Shown here in pieces: positions 33,717-42,060 of a stretch of DNA of 64,000 nt. The position numbers and the translations under genes are program-made. Source of the stretch: G965219965 sp965219965 (GTDB lineage: Bacteria > Pseudomonadota > Alphaproteobacteria > RS24); contig OZ244796.1 of NCBI GenBank assembly GCA_965219965.1, positions 1 through 64,000 of the forward strand, written 5' to 3'. The notes under the pieces are model-generated. The model was given only the letters and a program-made list of their open reading frames with translations. It had not been told where the DNA came from and made no database searches. Numbering within the stretch: the stretch's first letter is position 1; each line of letters opens with the position of its first letter.

Positions 33717-34127
33717 ATGGGCCGCGGAGATTTCACATTGCTCGTATTATTGGGCGTCACATCGGGCTATTCCATAAGCATGGCCATCGCGTCCGACGCC
33801 TATCATCAGCGCGGCATGGATCCAAATGCGGTCGCGCCGCTGGGCTTTTCAATTTTTTATTCGGTTGGCGCGAGCTGCGTGTTTTTCTTTTACATGTTCA
33901 TCGCGCATCTGCCGCTTTGGCATTTGCACGGGCTGGATGACAGCCTGAAAATGCTGACGATATGGTCGGCTCTGTTCGGCTTCGGATGCTTCAAATTTTT
34001 CCGCGCCGATGAAAACGCCATGTGGCGTAACTCCCTGTCCAGACCATTTTATCGGGACACAGTTCTGTGGATGTTCGCTGGCTTCGCGCCCGCAGTTTCA
34101 TGGATATACCTCATTTGGTTTCTTTGA
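33717..34127 (+). CDS. Four-span membrane protein of unknown function
   Basis: 136 residues with four predicted membrane segments, at about 5-25 (FTLLVLLGVTSGYSISMAIA), 43-63, 82-97 and 115-135 (WMFAGFAPAVSWIYLIWFL). A short cytosolic or periplasmic loop has KFFRADENAMWRNSL. No family recognised. It stands alone between two repeat stretches in the accessory block; composition is close to that of the core genome. Confidence 0.55.
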   Translation: MGRGDFTLLVLLGVTSGYSISMAIASDAYHQRGMDPNAVAPLGFSIFYSVGASCVFFFYMFIAHLPLWHLHGLDDSLKMLTIWSALFGFGCFKFFRADENAMWRNSLSRPFYRDTVLWMFAGFAPAVSWIYLIWFL

Positions 34128-34155
34128 ATGGGGCGGCGGCGCGTACGATTGGGTG

Positions 34156-34232
34156 GGCGATTAGGGGCGCGGTTGGGGTGCGACTAAGGGGCGCGACTAA
34201 GGGGAGCGGCTAAGGGAGCGGCTAAGGGAGCG
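34156..34232. repeat. Tandem 12-13 base repeat (CGRCTAAGGGG unit)
   Basis: Four clear units and one or two decayed ones: GCGACTAAGGG, GCGACTAAGGGG, AGCGGCTAAGGG, AGCGGCTAAGGG, preceded by GCGATTAGGGG. Noncoding spacer ahead of the two-gene coiled-coil operon. Confidence 0.6.
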
Positions 34233-34370
34233 CAAAGAAATGCGCGGCGCGGTTGGAAACGATTAAAAACGGCCAAAGCCGTGCTTGCGCTTTGTTTCTG
34301 CTTTGTAATTTCCTTTGACAATGTTAAAATGAAACTTGCCATAAAATAAATTTAATGAGGGAACAGAAAA

Positions 34371-35270
34371 GTGGGTTTTGCGTGGAACAATTTTGGAATT
34401 TTGACTCATTCAGATGAGGACGAAAAATACTTTTACATTCACAATGACAAAGGTGATTGGCGTAAAATAAGTAAAGAGAAATATGCTCCTAATCTTCCTA
34501 ATCTCAAAGCAAAGGTTCAAACCCTTATGGGGAAACCAATAATTTTTCGAACCAGCCAAAACACGGCTAATTGGTCTCCTTCCGAATGGTTCAGTGATAT
34601 TGATGTTGATGAATCGGGTTTCCACAACCCAGAAGCGATTGTTCCTTTCTCTGAACCAAAATTTACCGAGGGGGTTGAGCCTGAGCCAGAGTCAAATGAA
34701 GCTCTGAAAAAGAAAATAGAGGAGTTAAAGAAAAAGCATAGCGATGAAAGGGAAGAATGGAATGCGGAGCGTAGCGAACTGATTAACAAAAATAGTGAGC
34801 TTGAACTTGCGTATTCCAAACTCCAAAGGCAAATAAAAGAAGAGGCAGATGCTTTACCTGCTGAAAAGCGGAATAAAAACGATTTAGACGCCAAAAGGCT
34901 GGCAGAGATGAAAGATCTCATAGGTTCTTCTTATGATTTATTGGTAAGAGGACATCCTGCCAGACAACTGCTTATGCGTGTCGGAAAAATTATCCCCAAG
35001 GGGAAGCAAAATGTTGAAGTGGTTTTTATAAAACTCGTCAAAGGGAACACTTATCAAGTGCGCCTGCCAGAATTTGATAATGTGGAAGCTATAGCTAGCG
35101 TTGGGTTTAACGAGGACAAGCGTATGTACGTAGCAAACTTTAGAAATATGGACCCCAATTACTTCCAGAATTTTGAAAAAATTATGGGCGAGCCAGACGA
35201 AAACTTTAAGGATAGAAATATGACGCCTGAGGAGCGTTTGGAGATTTATCACAAAGTTATGGGGGAATAA
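34371..35270 (+). CDS. Coiled-coil protein of unknown function, first gene of a two-gene operon
   Basis: 299 residues from a GTG start preceded by GAGGG. Three parts are visible. An N-terminal domain (1-80, FAWNNFGILTHSDEDEKYFY) includes KPIIFRTSQNTANWSPSEWF. It has the strand pattern of a small beta-barrel and recalls cold-shock-like folds, without the RNP motifs. A charged coiled coil follows (about 105-165). A C-terminal domain (about 180-280) carries LVRGHPARQLLMRVGK and a final acidic segment. AT-rich. The next gene starts two bases after its stop, so both are made together. I recognise no family. Defence, RNA handling and structural roles are all open. Confidence 0.6.
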   Translation: MGFAWNNFGILTHSDEDEKYFYIHNDKGDWRKISKEKYAPNLPNLKAKVQTLMGKPIIFRTSQNTANWSPSEWFSDIDVDESGFHNPEAIVPFSEPKFTEGVEPEPESNEALKKKIEELKKKHSDEREEWNAERSELINKNSELELAYSKLQRQIKEEADALPAEKRNKNDLDAKRLAEMKDLIGSSYDLLVRGHPARQLLMRVGKIIPKGKQNVEVVFIKLVKGNTYQVRLPEFDNVEAIASVGFNEDKRMYVANFRNMDPNYFQNFEKIMGEPDENFKDRNMTPEERLEIYHKVMGE

Positions 35271-35272
35271 TT

Positions 35273-36871
35273 ATGGTTGAAACGCCACGGGAACGTCCGA
35301 TTGTAACAGAGTTTCCGGTCAAATCTTTTGACCGCGATTACTTTATTACCGTGATTCAAGCTTGGCTGGGCGGCGTGAAACAAAGTGAATTGCCGCAATT
35401 AAGTGATGCTGACATTGGTAAACTTGTATCATCACAATCAACTGGTGAGTCGTTCTTACTCCAAGAATTTGAATCCGAAGATGGGAGCGCAATAGGTTTC
35501 CTGTATGACCGCCCCGATAAAGGGGGGCGTGTGCGGTGGGTCACGGAATGCGTGCTATCAAAAACCCCTGATACGCGTGAACAATATTTACTGCGCTTAC
35601 GAACAAGTGCCGAAGGCGAAGCGGATAATCCGCCAGCTCCCCCGAGGCTTATTAAGCTACTGCTTGAGCGTGGAAAGGGCGGCTCTGACGGGGAATTAGA
35701 GGTTTCCGATAAACCTGTTTGGCTCACTAACAGCCAAGAAGATATTGCAAAAGCCCGTGCGATTATTGACGGCAATGCTACAGTAAGCCTGCCCGTGATT
35801 TATGTTTCGGCCAGCGGAAATGAAAAATGGGATTTGGGTAATAAAAAGAAGATTGAAGAGTTTGCATCTGGTATGGGCGGTTTTGTTCATGTGGTTGTGG
35901 AGCCGAACGAAGATTTTGCATATGAATTAAGCGCGCTATGTGACAGACGCAATCCATATGGCGGCACGGTCGGCTTTATGTGGCCGCAATCAGACCGTGT
36001 TAAAAAACACTATATTGATGGAGAGCACACTCGTAATAGTGCATCGCTTATAAGCAATCTGAGGGGGAGCGCGTTTGGCTGCTTGCGGCAAATGTCTTTT
36101 GCGGGTTGGGATTGGTTTCAACTGCAAAAAGAAGCAACACAGACACCATCATTGGAAGTCGCCCCCGCCCCACCAGACCCTTTAGATAGCCCTACAGGTG
36201 AACCATTTGTTAATGATAGCGAGGGTTTCCAGCCTTCGTCAGACCCTGAAGAGGAGGTTAAAGAATTAACAAAACGCCATGAAGGTGAGATTGAAAAATT
36301 AAAAGATGAGAATGAAAAATTAAAAAAACGCCATGAAGATGCGGAAGGGTTAATAAAACTCTATGAAGATGAGAATGAAAAATTAAAAGGTGAGAATGAA
36401 GACCTTAAAAAAGATTTGCGTCAAAAGTCTGATGATGAAAAATCTTATGATGAAAAATCTTGGTATGAAAGGCTGGCTGATGACGCTAAGCTTGAGGAAT
36501 TTTATCCTGGTGAAATATCTGACAGATTGCGTTATTCAGTGTCACTTGCCATGAAAGATAAAGATTTGGATAAACGCTCCAAGAATGTTTTGAAAGATTT
36601 TCTCAAGAATGTTGAACAGACTCGAGAACTGACTCAATTTCTAAAAAAATTGGGTGATATTAATGAGTTTGATAATAATCTTGAGCGGTTTCTGAAACGG
36701 TATGGGTTTTCTAAAAAGTCAGAAAACAAGCATATTAGACTCGAGTCTGCCCACGAGGGTATAGACAACATTACGTTGCCTAAAACACCCAGCGATCGGC
36801 GAGCGATTTTGGAACACAAATCAGACCTTAAAAAAATACTGGGTATAGATAAATTGGACAAAATCAAATGA
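35273..36871 (+). CDS. Coiled-coil protein with conserved N-terminal module, second gene of the operon
   Basis: 532 residues. Residues about 60-275 form a module: RLIKLLLERGKGGSDGELEV, then SLPVIYVSASGN, then GFVHVVVEPNEDFAYEL and RNPYGGTVGFMWP. I recall this pattern (LPVxYVS ... AHVVVEP ... RNxYGGxxGxxWP) from uncharacterised actinobacterial and proteobacterial proteins but cannot name the family. A long acidic/basic coiled coil follows (about 320-385, repeated EKLKxEN and KKRHEDAE units), then a helical C-terminal domain ending KKILGIDKLDKIK. AT-rich. The partner gene has a coiled coil of similar size, so the two products may bind each other. tRNA-fMet begins 71 bases downstream. Confidence 0.6.
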   Translation: MVETPRERPIVTEFPVKSFDRDYFITVIQAWLGGVKQSELPQLSDADIGKLVSSQSTGESFLLQEFESEDGSAIGFLYDRPDKGGRVRWVTECVLSKTPDTREQYLLRLRTSAEGEADNPPAPPRLIKLLLERGKGGSDGELEVSDKPVWLTNSQEDIAKARAIIDGNATVSLPVIYVSASGNEKWDLGNKKKIEEFASGMGGFVHVVVEPNEDFAYELSALCDRRNPYGGTVGFMWPQSDRVKKHYIDGEHTRNSASLISNLRGSAFGCLRQMSFAGWDWFQLQKEATQTPSLEVAPAPPDPLDSPTGEPFVNDSEGFQPSSDPEEEVKELTKRHEGEIEKLKDENEKLKKRHEDAEGLIKLYEDENEKLKGENEDLKKDLRQKSDDEKSYDEKSWYERLADDAKLEEFYPGEISDRLRYSVSLAMKDKDLDKRSKNVLKDFLKNVEQTRELTQFLKKLGDINEFDNNLERFLKRYGFSKKSENKHIRLESAHEGIDNITLPKTPSDRRAILEHKSDLKKILGIDKLDKIK

Positions 36872-36942
36872 CCTTAAATACCCGCCGAACGGTTCAAATC
36901 CCTTTACAATCACGGCGGACAATGTGATATATAGCCCCTTGG

Positions 36943-37023
<81 letters not shown>

Positions 37024-37076
37024 TTCTTTTACAGGTTAATTCTCAAATCGTGCCGTGGAAGTAAGCGGAACAGGTA

Positions 37077-38420
37077 CTATCCCACATGGATGGTGACATC
37101 ATAGCCCAAGGATCTTAATGCTTTTGAGGTGCGGCCATTACGCGGGGGGAATTTATCTGGCAGTGCCCAGCCTACTATTTCCCCCAATGAACTGATACCT
37201 AGTCCATCCATTTTCCATGCTGGGTCAGTTACTCCTTGCCATAAGCGTTCTGGTAGTTGTTCGCTTGAGCCCCCATAAAGGATGTGTGTCAATAACCGTT
37301 TCACGCGCTCTCCTTCGGAAGATTGCTCATGCCAAATACGCTTAGCAAGAGCATCAACTTTCTGAGGGATGCTGTATCGCGTGCCGTCACTTGGAAGGTT
37401 CACTTTTTTGTTAGACACACGACGAGCATGATCTCTGATTGAGTGGACGCGTGTGCAAATATCATGAAATGCACTTTCATCCATTTCAAGTAGAGCCTTC
37501 TGGGATAATTCGGATTGTAAAAATGGCGCAGTTACATTTAACATTTCCTTTTCTTTTTCATAATCTTTAATGAGACCCCACCACTCAATGGCTTCCTTTA
37601 AGGCTTCTGCTTCACGCCCCTGATTTTCCTTGAATAAATGTTCGTAATTTGCTTTACCTTCCTTGAAGGTACGCTGGTAATAGTGTGCATGTAAAAATTG
37701 GTCTGCCTGCGCGCCAGCAGAAGCGGTAGAGTTTATCCAAGATGGCCTATTTTCTGGTTGGCTAACAATCTGCCCAATATCTCTTAAAACCTGTAATGTT
37801 GCATGCCATTCTTCTAAAAATTCATCACGCTTTCTCTCGCGGGCTTTTTTGGGGGCTGTTTGAACAAGGCCGGGCCATTTTTTGAAACTAGGACTATTCC
37901 AGAAGTCTGTTTCATCAGGAACGTTTCTCCCTAACGCTCTAGAGCGTTTCTGCATTTCGTTTACTAATTCTTCTGTCAAGGGCGTGGAATGGGTTTCTAG
38001 AGTATCAAACAAATCTTTGAAATCGCTTGCCATTGCGTCACTGATTTCTTCTTCTTTAAAATAGCAGCCTGCTTCGACATTTTTATGCCATGCACTATCT
38101 GTCAGATTGGCAGAGCCAACGTATACTCCTACACCACGCCACCAGATAACTTTGGCGTGATGATGTTGAACTAACTTACAGACATAGTTTGGTGACTTCT
38201 TCTGAAGAAAATTTTTTAGAATATTAGTATTGACGGCAATGCCCGCATCAAGCCTTCCGTAATATTTTAACGGAATACTATTTTCCCAGCACCAATTAAA
38301 AAGCAAATCTGCCTCTGTTGCATAGGCTACAGCTGCCAGCACTTCCTCAGTATTGTCAGAAGCGTTTTCAACGATATTGCGCAGATAGTGGCCATTGATG
38401 CCATTCATTATAAGGTCCAT
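37077..38420 (-). CDS. PLD-superfamily protein with large helical C-terminal region
   Basis: 447 residues. The N-terminal 140 residues are a phospholipase-D-like fold with a single catalytic-type motif, HHAKVIWWRGVGVYVGSANL: His, Lys and the GSxN element are present, but the Asp of a classical HxKx4D is absent. Some PLD-like nucleases and restriction proteins look like this. A long, mostly helical, charged region follows (about 150-440) with KKARERKRDEFLEEWH and a C-terminal globular part (GLGISSLGEIVGWALPDKFP). Many such proteins are island-borne, with suggested nuclease roles; that is inference. GAGG precedes the ATG. It lies just past tRNA-fMet and faces it convergently. Confidence 0.65.
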   Translation of the reverse strand: MDLIMNGINGHYLRNIVENASDNTEEVLAAVAYATEADLLFNWCWENSIPLKYYGRLDAGIAVNTNILKNFLQKKSPNYVCKLVQHHHAKVIWWRGVGVYVGSANLTDSAWHKNVEAGCYFKEEEISDAMASDFKDLFDTLETHSTPLTEELVNEMQKRSRALGRNVPDETDFWNSPSFKKWPGLVQTAPKKARERKRDEFLEEWHATLQVLRDIGQIVSQPENRPSWINSTASAGAQADQFLHAHYYQRTFKEGKANYEHLFKENQGREAEALKEAIEWWGLIKDYEKEKEMLNVTAPFLQSELSQKALLEMDESAFHDICTRVHSIRDHARRVSNKKVNLPSDGTRYSIPQKVDALAKRIWHEQSSEGERVKRLLTHILYGGSSEQLPERLWQGVTDPAWKMDGLGISSLGEIVGWALPDKFPPRNGRTSKALRSLGYDVTIHVG

Positions 38421-38508
38421 CTTTGCCTCATTATTTATTCATTCGTTATTTGTAAATTTGTCAAAGCTGTAGCGTGCTTTGGCGCATCGTTTAGATGTGC
38501 CCGTTTTA

Positions 38509-38745
38509 CTACCCCTTAGATTTCAGGGCGGCGCCGAGGGATTTTTTCAGGTGGGCAATCATAATGTTACGCATATTGACGGCCTTTTGGCGGTCGGTGA
38601 AGCTATATTCGCGCACATCATCGGCGGTGAGCGTCAGTTCAAAAACCCAAAACGCACCTTTTTTCTTCACGGGCGTGGCCGCGCCTTGCGCCACCAGCTG
38701 AGGGTCAATTTTCTGCCCGTCTTTCGTTTCAACAATTTCGCTCAT
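38509..38745 (-). CDS. Small conserved-looking protein
   Basis: 78 residues from the ATG at 38745, which has GGAG six bases upstream (the frame opens four codons earlier). The sequence begins MSEIVETKDGQKIDPQLVAQ and contains WVFELTLTADDVREYSFTDR and a C-terminal basic helix MIAHLKKSLGAALKSKG. No signal peptide. Family not recognised. Confidence 0.55.
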   Translation of the reverse strand: MSEIVETKDGQKIDPQLVAQGAATPVKKKGAFWVFELTLTADDVREYSFTDRQKAVNMRNIMIAHLKKSLGAALKSKG

Positions 38746-39097
38746 ACCGCACTCCATTCGCTATAGGCTCATTATAGGCTTTATGCCGCGCACAAACAAG
38801 CACGACAATATAACACACCGCGCCCAATCTTTCCCTTCCGCCGATATTGCCCCGCTTTTTCAGGCGGTTATCCCCAGCTTTTGGCGGCGAGGTGGTGCGG
38901 GACACGCGAAGAGAGGGCGCGAAAAAAGGATGCGGTGGTGAGAGGGCGGTGATGCGGCGGTGCGATTGGACGCGGCCAAAGCTGTGCAGTGCTGAGGGAC
39001 ACGCGAAGAAAGAGAGCGCAGGAAAAAGGGGCGGGGGATACGCGAAGAAAGAGGGGGCGGCGATGCGGCAGGGCAATATCTGCCGACCGCTCCTTAC
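38746..39097. other. Gene-free G-rich intergenic stretch
   Basis: About 350 bases without a supported gene. Short repeated text: GACACGCGAAGA (about 38900 and 38998), ATACGCGAAGAAAGAG near 39039, and GATGCGG several times. The same ACACGCGAAGAAAG text recurs at 61380, so these are members of the genome's intergenic repeat sequence. Several spurious long frames cross it because stops are rare in GC-rich DNA. Confidence 0.5.
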
Positions 39098-39409
39098 TTA
39101 ATTTTCACAAACGAATTTAAGGTTGTCTTGATAGACAAGACAGCCATATTGACCGTTGGTTACACAACTTGATTGCGCTCTTTCTAATGCCCGTGCTTTT
39201 TCATAGCCAAATTTAGCGCATTGCTCTTTTGCTTTTATCGCGCCAGCATCCCAATCAATTTTATCAAACCCAGTGTAGGTTGCAGAGAGCGTTACCGATG
39301 GTTGGAACTTATCTAAATCTGAAATGCCTGGCACGACAGTACACCCCGCAAGGAACAAAGTTAAAAAGGCAATGCTCGCAATTCTTAGCGGTGCTGAAGT
39401 CTTTTTCAT
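39098..39409 (-). CDS. Small lipoprotein
   Basis: 103 residues with a lipoprotein signal: MKKTSAPLRIASIAFLTLFL, then AGC, lipobox LAGC at about residue 23. The mature protein of 80 residues carries four more Cys (EQCAKFGYEKA, SSCVTNGQYGC, FVCEN), suggesting two disulfides in the periplasm. GGGAGTGAG precedes the ATG. Family not recognised. Confidence 0.65.
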   Translation of the reverse strand: MKKTSAPLRIASIAFLTLFLAGCTVVPGISDLDKFQPSVTLSATYTGFDKIDWDAGAIKAKEQCAKFGYEKARALERAQSSCVTNGQYGCLVYQDNLKFVCEN

Positions 39410-39465
39410 TTTCTCACTCCCACTATGAGTTCATTGAACCGACGGCGATTTCGTGCTTGTAACCC

Positions 39466-41934
39466 CTACTCCCTTTTTGTTTCGGGCATTTGCAGAACGG
39501 TTTCGCTGGCGGTGTTGGCGTTGATGTCGGCGGTGGTGAACCAGATGCGTTTTTTGCCGCGTGTGGCGAAGAGCTGATATTGGTCTTCATAATGGGCGGC
39601 TTTGCCCCCATCGGGTTTAATCAAACCGCTTTGGCCGGGCGCGACAACTTCAAAACTTTGCACATTGCCCTCACGGTCAAAGGCAACCATGTTGTTTTGC
39701 GTGCCGCGATTCATATCTACAATATCTTCACGCGCCGCACTGGGCAGAGTTTGCGGCACACCTAGAAAATTTTTGTGATGAAAGTGTGTCGCTGAAACGG
39801 GCATTTGCCAATTATCCATATTATTGCCGTAAGTGGTTCGCATTTCTTTCAGCGCGACATCAAGCGATTGCTTCCACAGCGCGGTGACATTTTGACCATT
39901 GAGGAAATCATAAGCACTGCGCCCTTCCAAAATTTCATAAAGCAGTTTAAGCCCAACCGAAATGTTCAGCCCCGACGCGCTGGGCGCATCGGGCGTGGCA
40001 TAGCCCGTATCGGTGCTAAGCGCGGTGCCAACCGTGCCAGCCATATCATCGGCCAAAACAGCGCGTTGCATCGCCCCAAGCCAGTGGCGGAAAATCGTAT
40101 TGGCACTTTGGGCGTAAGCATTGCCATTGCTTTTGGCCGTGCCGCGCCCCTTATCGGCGGTTCTTTGCGCGGGCTTGGTGGTGGCTTCAAAACGCCCGTC
40201 CCAATTTGCCAAACGCTGGGCAATTTTGCGATAAAGCGCACGGCTTTCGCGTGTGTCTTGCGCGATTTTTTCCAAAGCGGCCAACATATGCGGGCGGAAA
40301 AAACGCACATTCGGGTCGTCAAAAGAAAAGGCGAGCATTAAATCCCACGCCTCATCGGCAGATAATTTTTTATTGGCGGTGGCGGCGGCCAAACCATCGC
40401 GCATCACCCAAATGCGGTCGGCTTGCGACCAGCTATACCACCATTGGTCGGGATTGCCGCTATTGGCAGACGGCCTGTTGTTCCAATTCGCCACATAATT
40501 TTCTGGCGGGTTGAGAATGTGCGGATTGCTCATAGCCGGTTGCAGGCCGCGCCAATCCATGCGCCCTTCGCCCGAAACTGGCAAGCGGCGGTCATGGTCG
40601 GGCGCACGATTGGGAAAACGCCCGCTAGAAAAATAACCGATATTGCCGTTTTTGTCGGCATAATACCAGTTAACATTCACCGCCGAATGGGTCACAGCCT
40701 TGCGCCATTGGTTGAAATTTTTCGCCTGCGTGGCGGCGAGCCAGCCGAGCAGAGTTTCCATTTCGCGCCCCTGCCAACCGCGCTGGCGGGCATAGGCGTA
40801 ACCATTTTCTTGCATGAAGACCGGCCCATGCACACTTTTAAGCGCGGTGAATGTGATGTCGTCCCCATCGCGCACGCGAATGGTTTCTTGGCGCGTGTCA
40901 AAATTTTTCCACTTGCCGCGATATTTATATTGATGCGGGTCGTCAGGGTTGAGGGTTTCGCGAAAAATATCAACATTGTCCCGCGCCGCCCAAGTGGATC
41001 CCCAAGCGATATGGGCGTTATGGCCAAACATGGGGAAGAGGTAGCCTAATGGTGCGTTGCCCACCGCTTTCCATTTGCGGCTGTGAAAGCCGACAGAATA
41101 GGTATAGGCCGGCGTCGCCCAACCAAATTGCGGCCCGTTAAGGAGCAGGGCGGCATGGTCGCGCAAATAGTTTTCGCCCAATATCAGCGCGTTAGAAAAA
41201 CCCGTTGGCGGTTTGGTGTGCGTGTCTGCTTGGGCGTAAGCCTCAATAATGGGCGGCATTTTGATTTTGGGCGGCGGAGAAAGCTGTGCGGCTTTGGCCG
41301 TCATAATGGTGTTGGGCGCGGTGGCATGGTTTAGCGGCACGGCATCATTAAAAATCTGCATAGCTGTTTGTGCGCCGTGCTTTTGGGTGAGGTCAGCGAG
41401 GAATTGCTGGTTTTGCATTTCGCTATTGAAATCCCCATAGCGCAACATCATCGTGCCAATAAAAAGCATGGCCGCGTCATAATCGGTCCATGCGGCGGGG
41501 GTGAAATCATAATGGGTGAATTCGGCGGGCATTAATTTTTCAGGGTTCTGCGCCACCGCTTCAAGCTGGGCGTTAATGCCATCGGCGAAGGCAGAAAAAA
41601 TCACCCGCTTTTTTTTCGGCAAAGCATCAAGCTGGGCGCGAATATCGTCTGGCCAAAATAAACGGCGTTGTTTTTCGTCAAAGCTGGCATAATCTGCACC
41701 CAATACTTCGGCAACCTTGCCTTGTGCAGAACGGCGCAAAATTTCTAATTGAAATAAACGGTCTTGGGCGAGCGCGTAGCCATAGCCGTAAAACAAGCCT
41801 TTATTATCGGCGGCGAAAATATGCGCCATGCCGTAAGCGTCGCGCTTAATGGTGACTTTATTTTTATCGGCGGGTAGGCAGGCGGATAGGCAAAGTGCTG
41901 CCGCTAAAATGACGCCAAAAGATGCTTTTGCCAT
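39466..41934 (-). CDS. Penicillin-acylase-family (Ntn hydrolase) lipoprotein
   Basis: About 822 residues. The ATG at 41934 follows GGGAG, and the frame opens six codons earlier. A lipoprotein signal (VILAAALCLSAC) anchors it, probably to the outer membrane. It is the S45 penicillin amidase fold: an alpha chain with DAYGMAHIFA and GYGYALAQDRLFQLE, a spacer, and the autocatalytic junction TGFSNALIL, where Ser becomes the N-terminal nucleophile of the beta chain. Later SVHGPVFMQENG, VNWYYADKNGNIGYFSSG and NNRPSA match the beta chain. Members cleave penicillins, acyl-homoserine lactones (PvdQ, QuiP) or other N-acyl amides. Substrate cannot be told here, and no siderophore or quorum genes adjoin. 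Confidence 0.9.
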   Translation of the reverse strand: MAKASFGVILAAALCLSACLPADKNKVTIKRDAYGMAHIFAADNKGLFYGYGYALAQDRLFQLEILRRSAQGKVAEVLGADYASFDEKQRRLFWPDDIRAQLDALPKKKRVIFSAFADGINAQLEAVAQNPEKLMPAEFTHYDFTPAAWTDYDAAMLFIGTMMLRYGDFNSEMQNQQFLADLTQKHGAQTAMQIFNDAVPLNHATAPNTIMTAKAAQLSPPPKIKMPPIIEAYAQADTHTKPPTGFSNALILGENYLRDHAALLLNGPQFGWATPAYTYSVGFHSRKWKAVGNAPLGYLFPMFGHNAHIAWGSTWAARDNVDIFRETLNPDDPHQYKYRGKWKNFDTRQETIRVRDGDDITFTALKSVHGPVFMQENGYAYARQRGWQGREMETLLGWLAATQAKNFNQWRKAVTHSAVNVNWYYADKNGNIGYFSSGRFPNRAPDHDRRLPVSGEGRMDWRGLQPAMSNPHILNPPENYVANWNNRPSANSGNPDQWWYSWSQADRIWVMRDGLAAATANKKLSADEAWDLMLAFSFDDPNVRFFRPHMLAALEKIAQDTRESRALYRKIAQRLANWDGRFEATTKPAQRTADKGRGTAKSNGNAYAQSANTIFRHWLGAMQRAVLADDMAGTVGTALSTDTGYATPDAPSASGLNISVGLKLLYEILEGRSAYDFLNGQNVTALWKQSLDVALKEMRTTYGNNMDNWQMPVSATHFHHKNFLGVPQTLPSAAREDIVDMNRGTQNNMVAFDREGNVQSFEVVAPGQSGLIKPDGGKAAHYEDQYQLFATRGKKRIWFTTADINANTASETVLQMPETKRE

Positions 41935-42060
41935 TATAAACTCCCTTATCAATGCCCTGACATTATATTAGGCTTGTATTGGTTGGCGTAGTGTTGACCG
42001 AAGGCGGGCTTTATTCAAGCCTTTTTTGCACGCGGCAGGGCGGAAAATGAGGATAAATCA

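Noticed and set aside
36886..36925. T-arm-like GGTTCAAATCC just before tRNA-fMet, as a tRNA fragment or att site
   Set aside because: The flanking bases do not form a proper T-stem or acceptor stem, and 11 bases shared with the tRNA are too few to call an attachment repeat.
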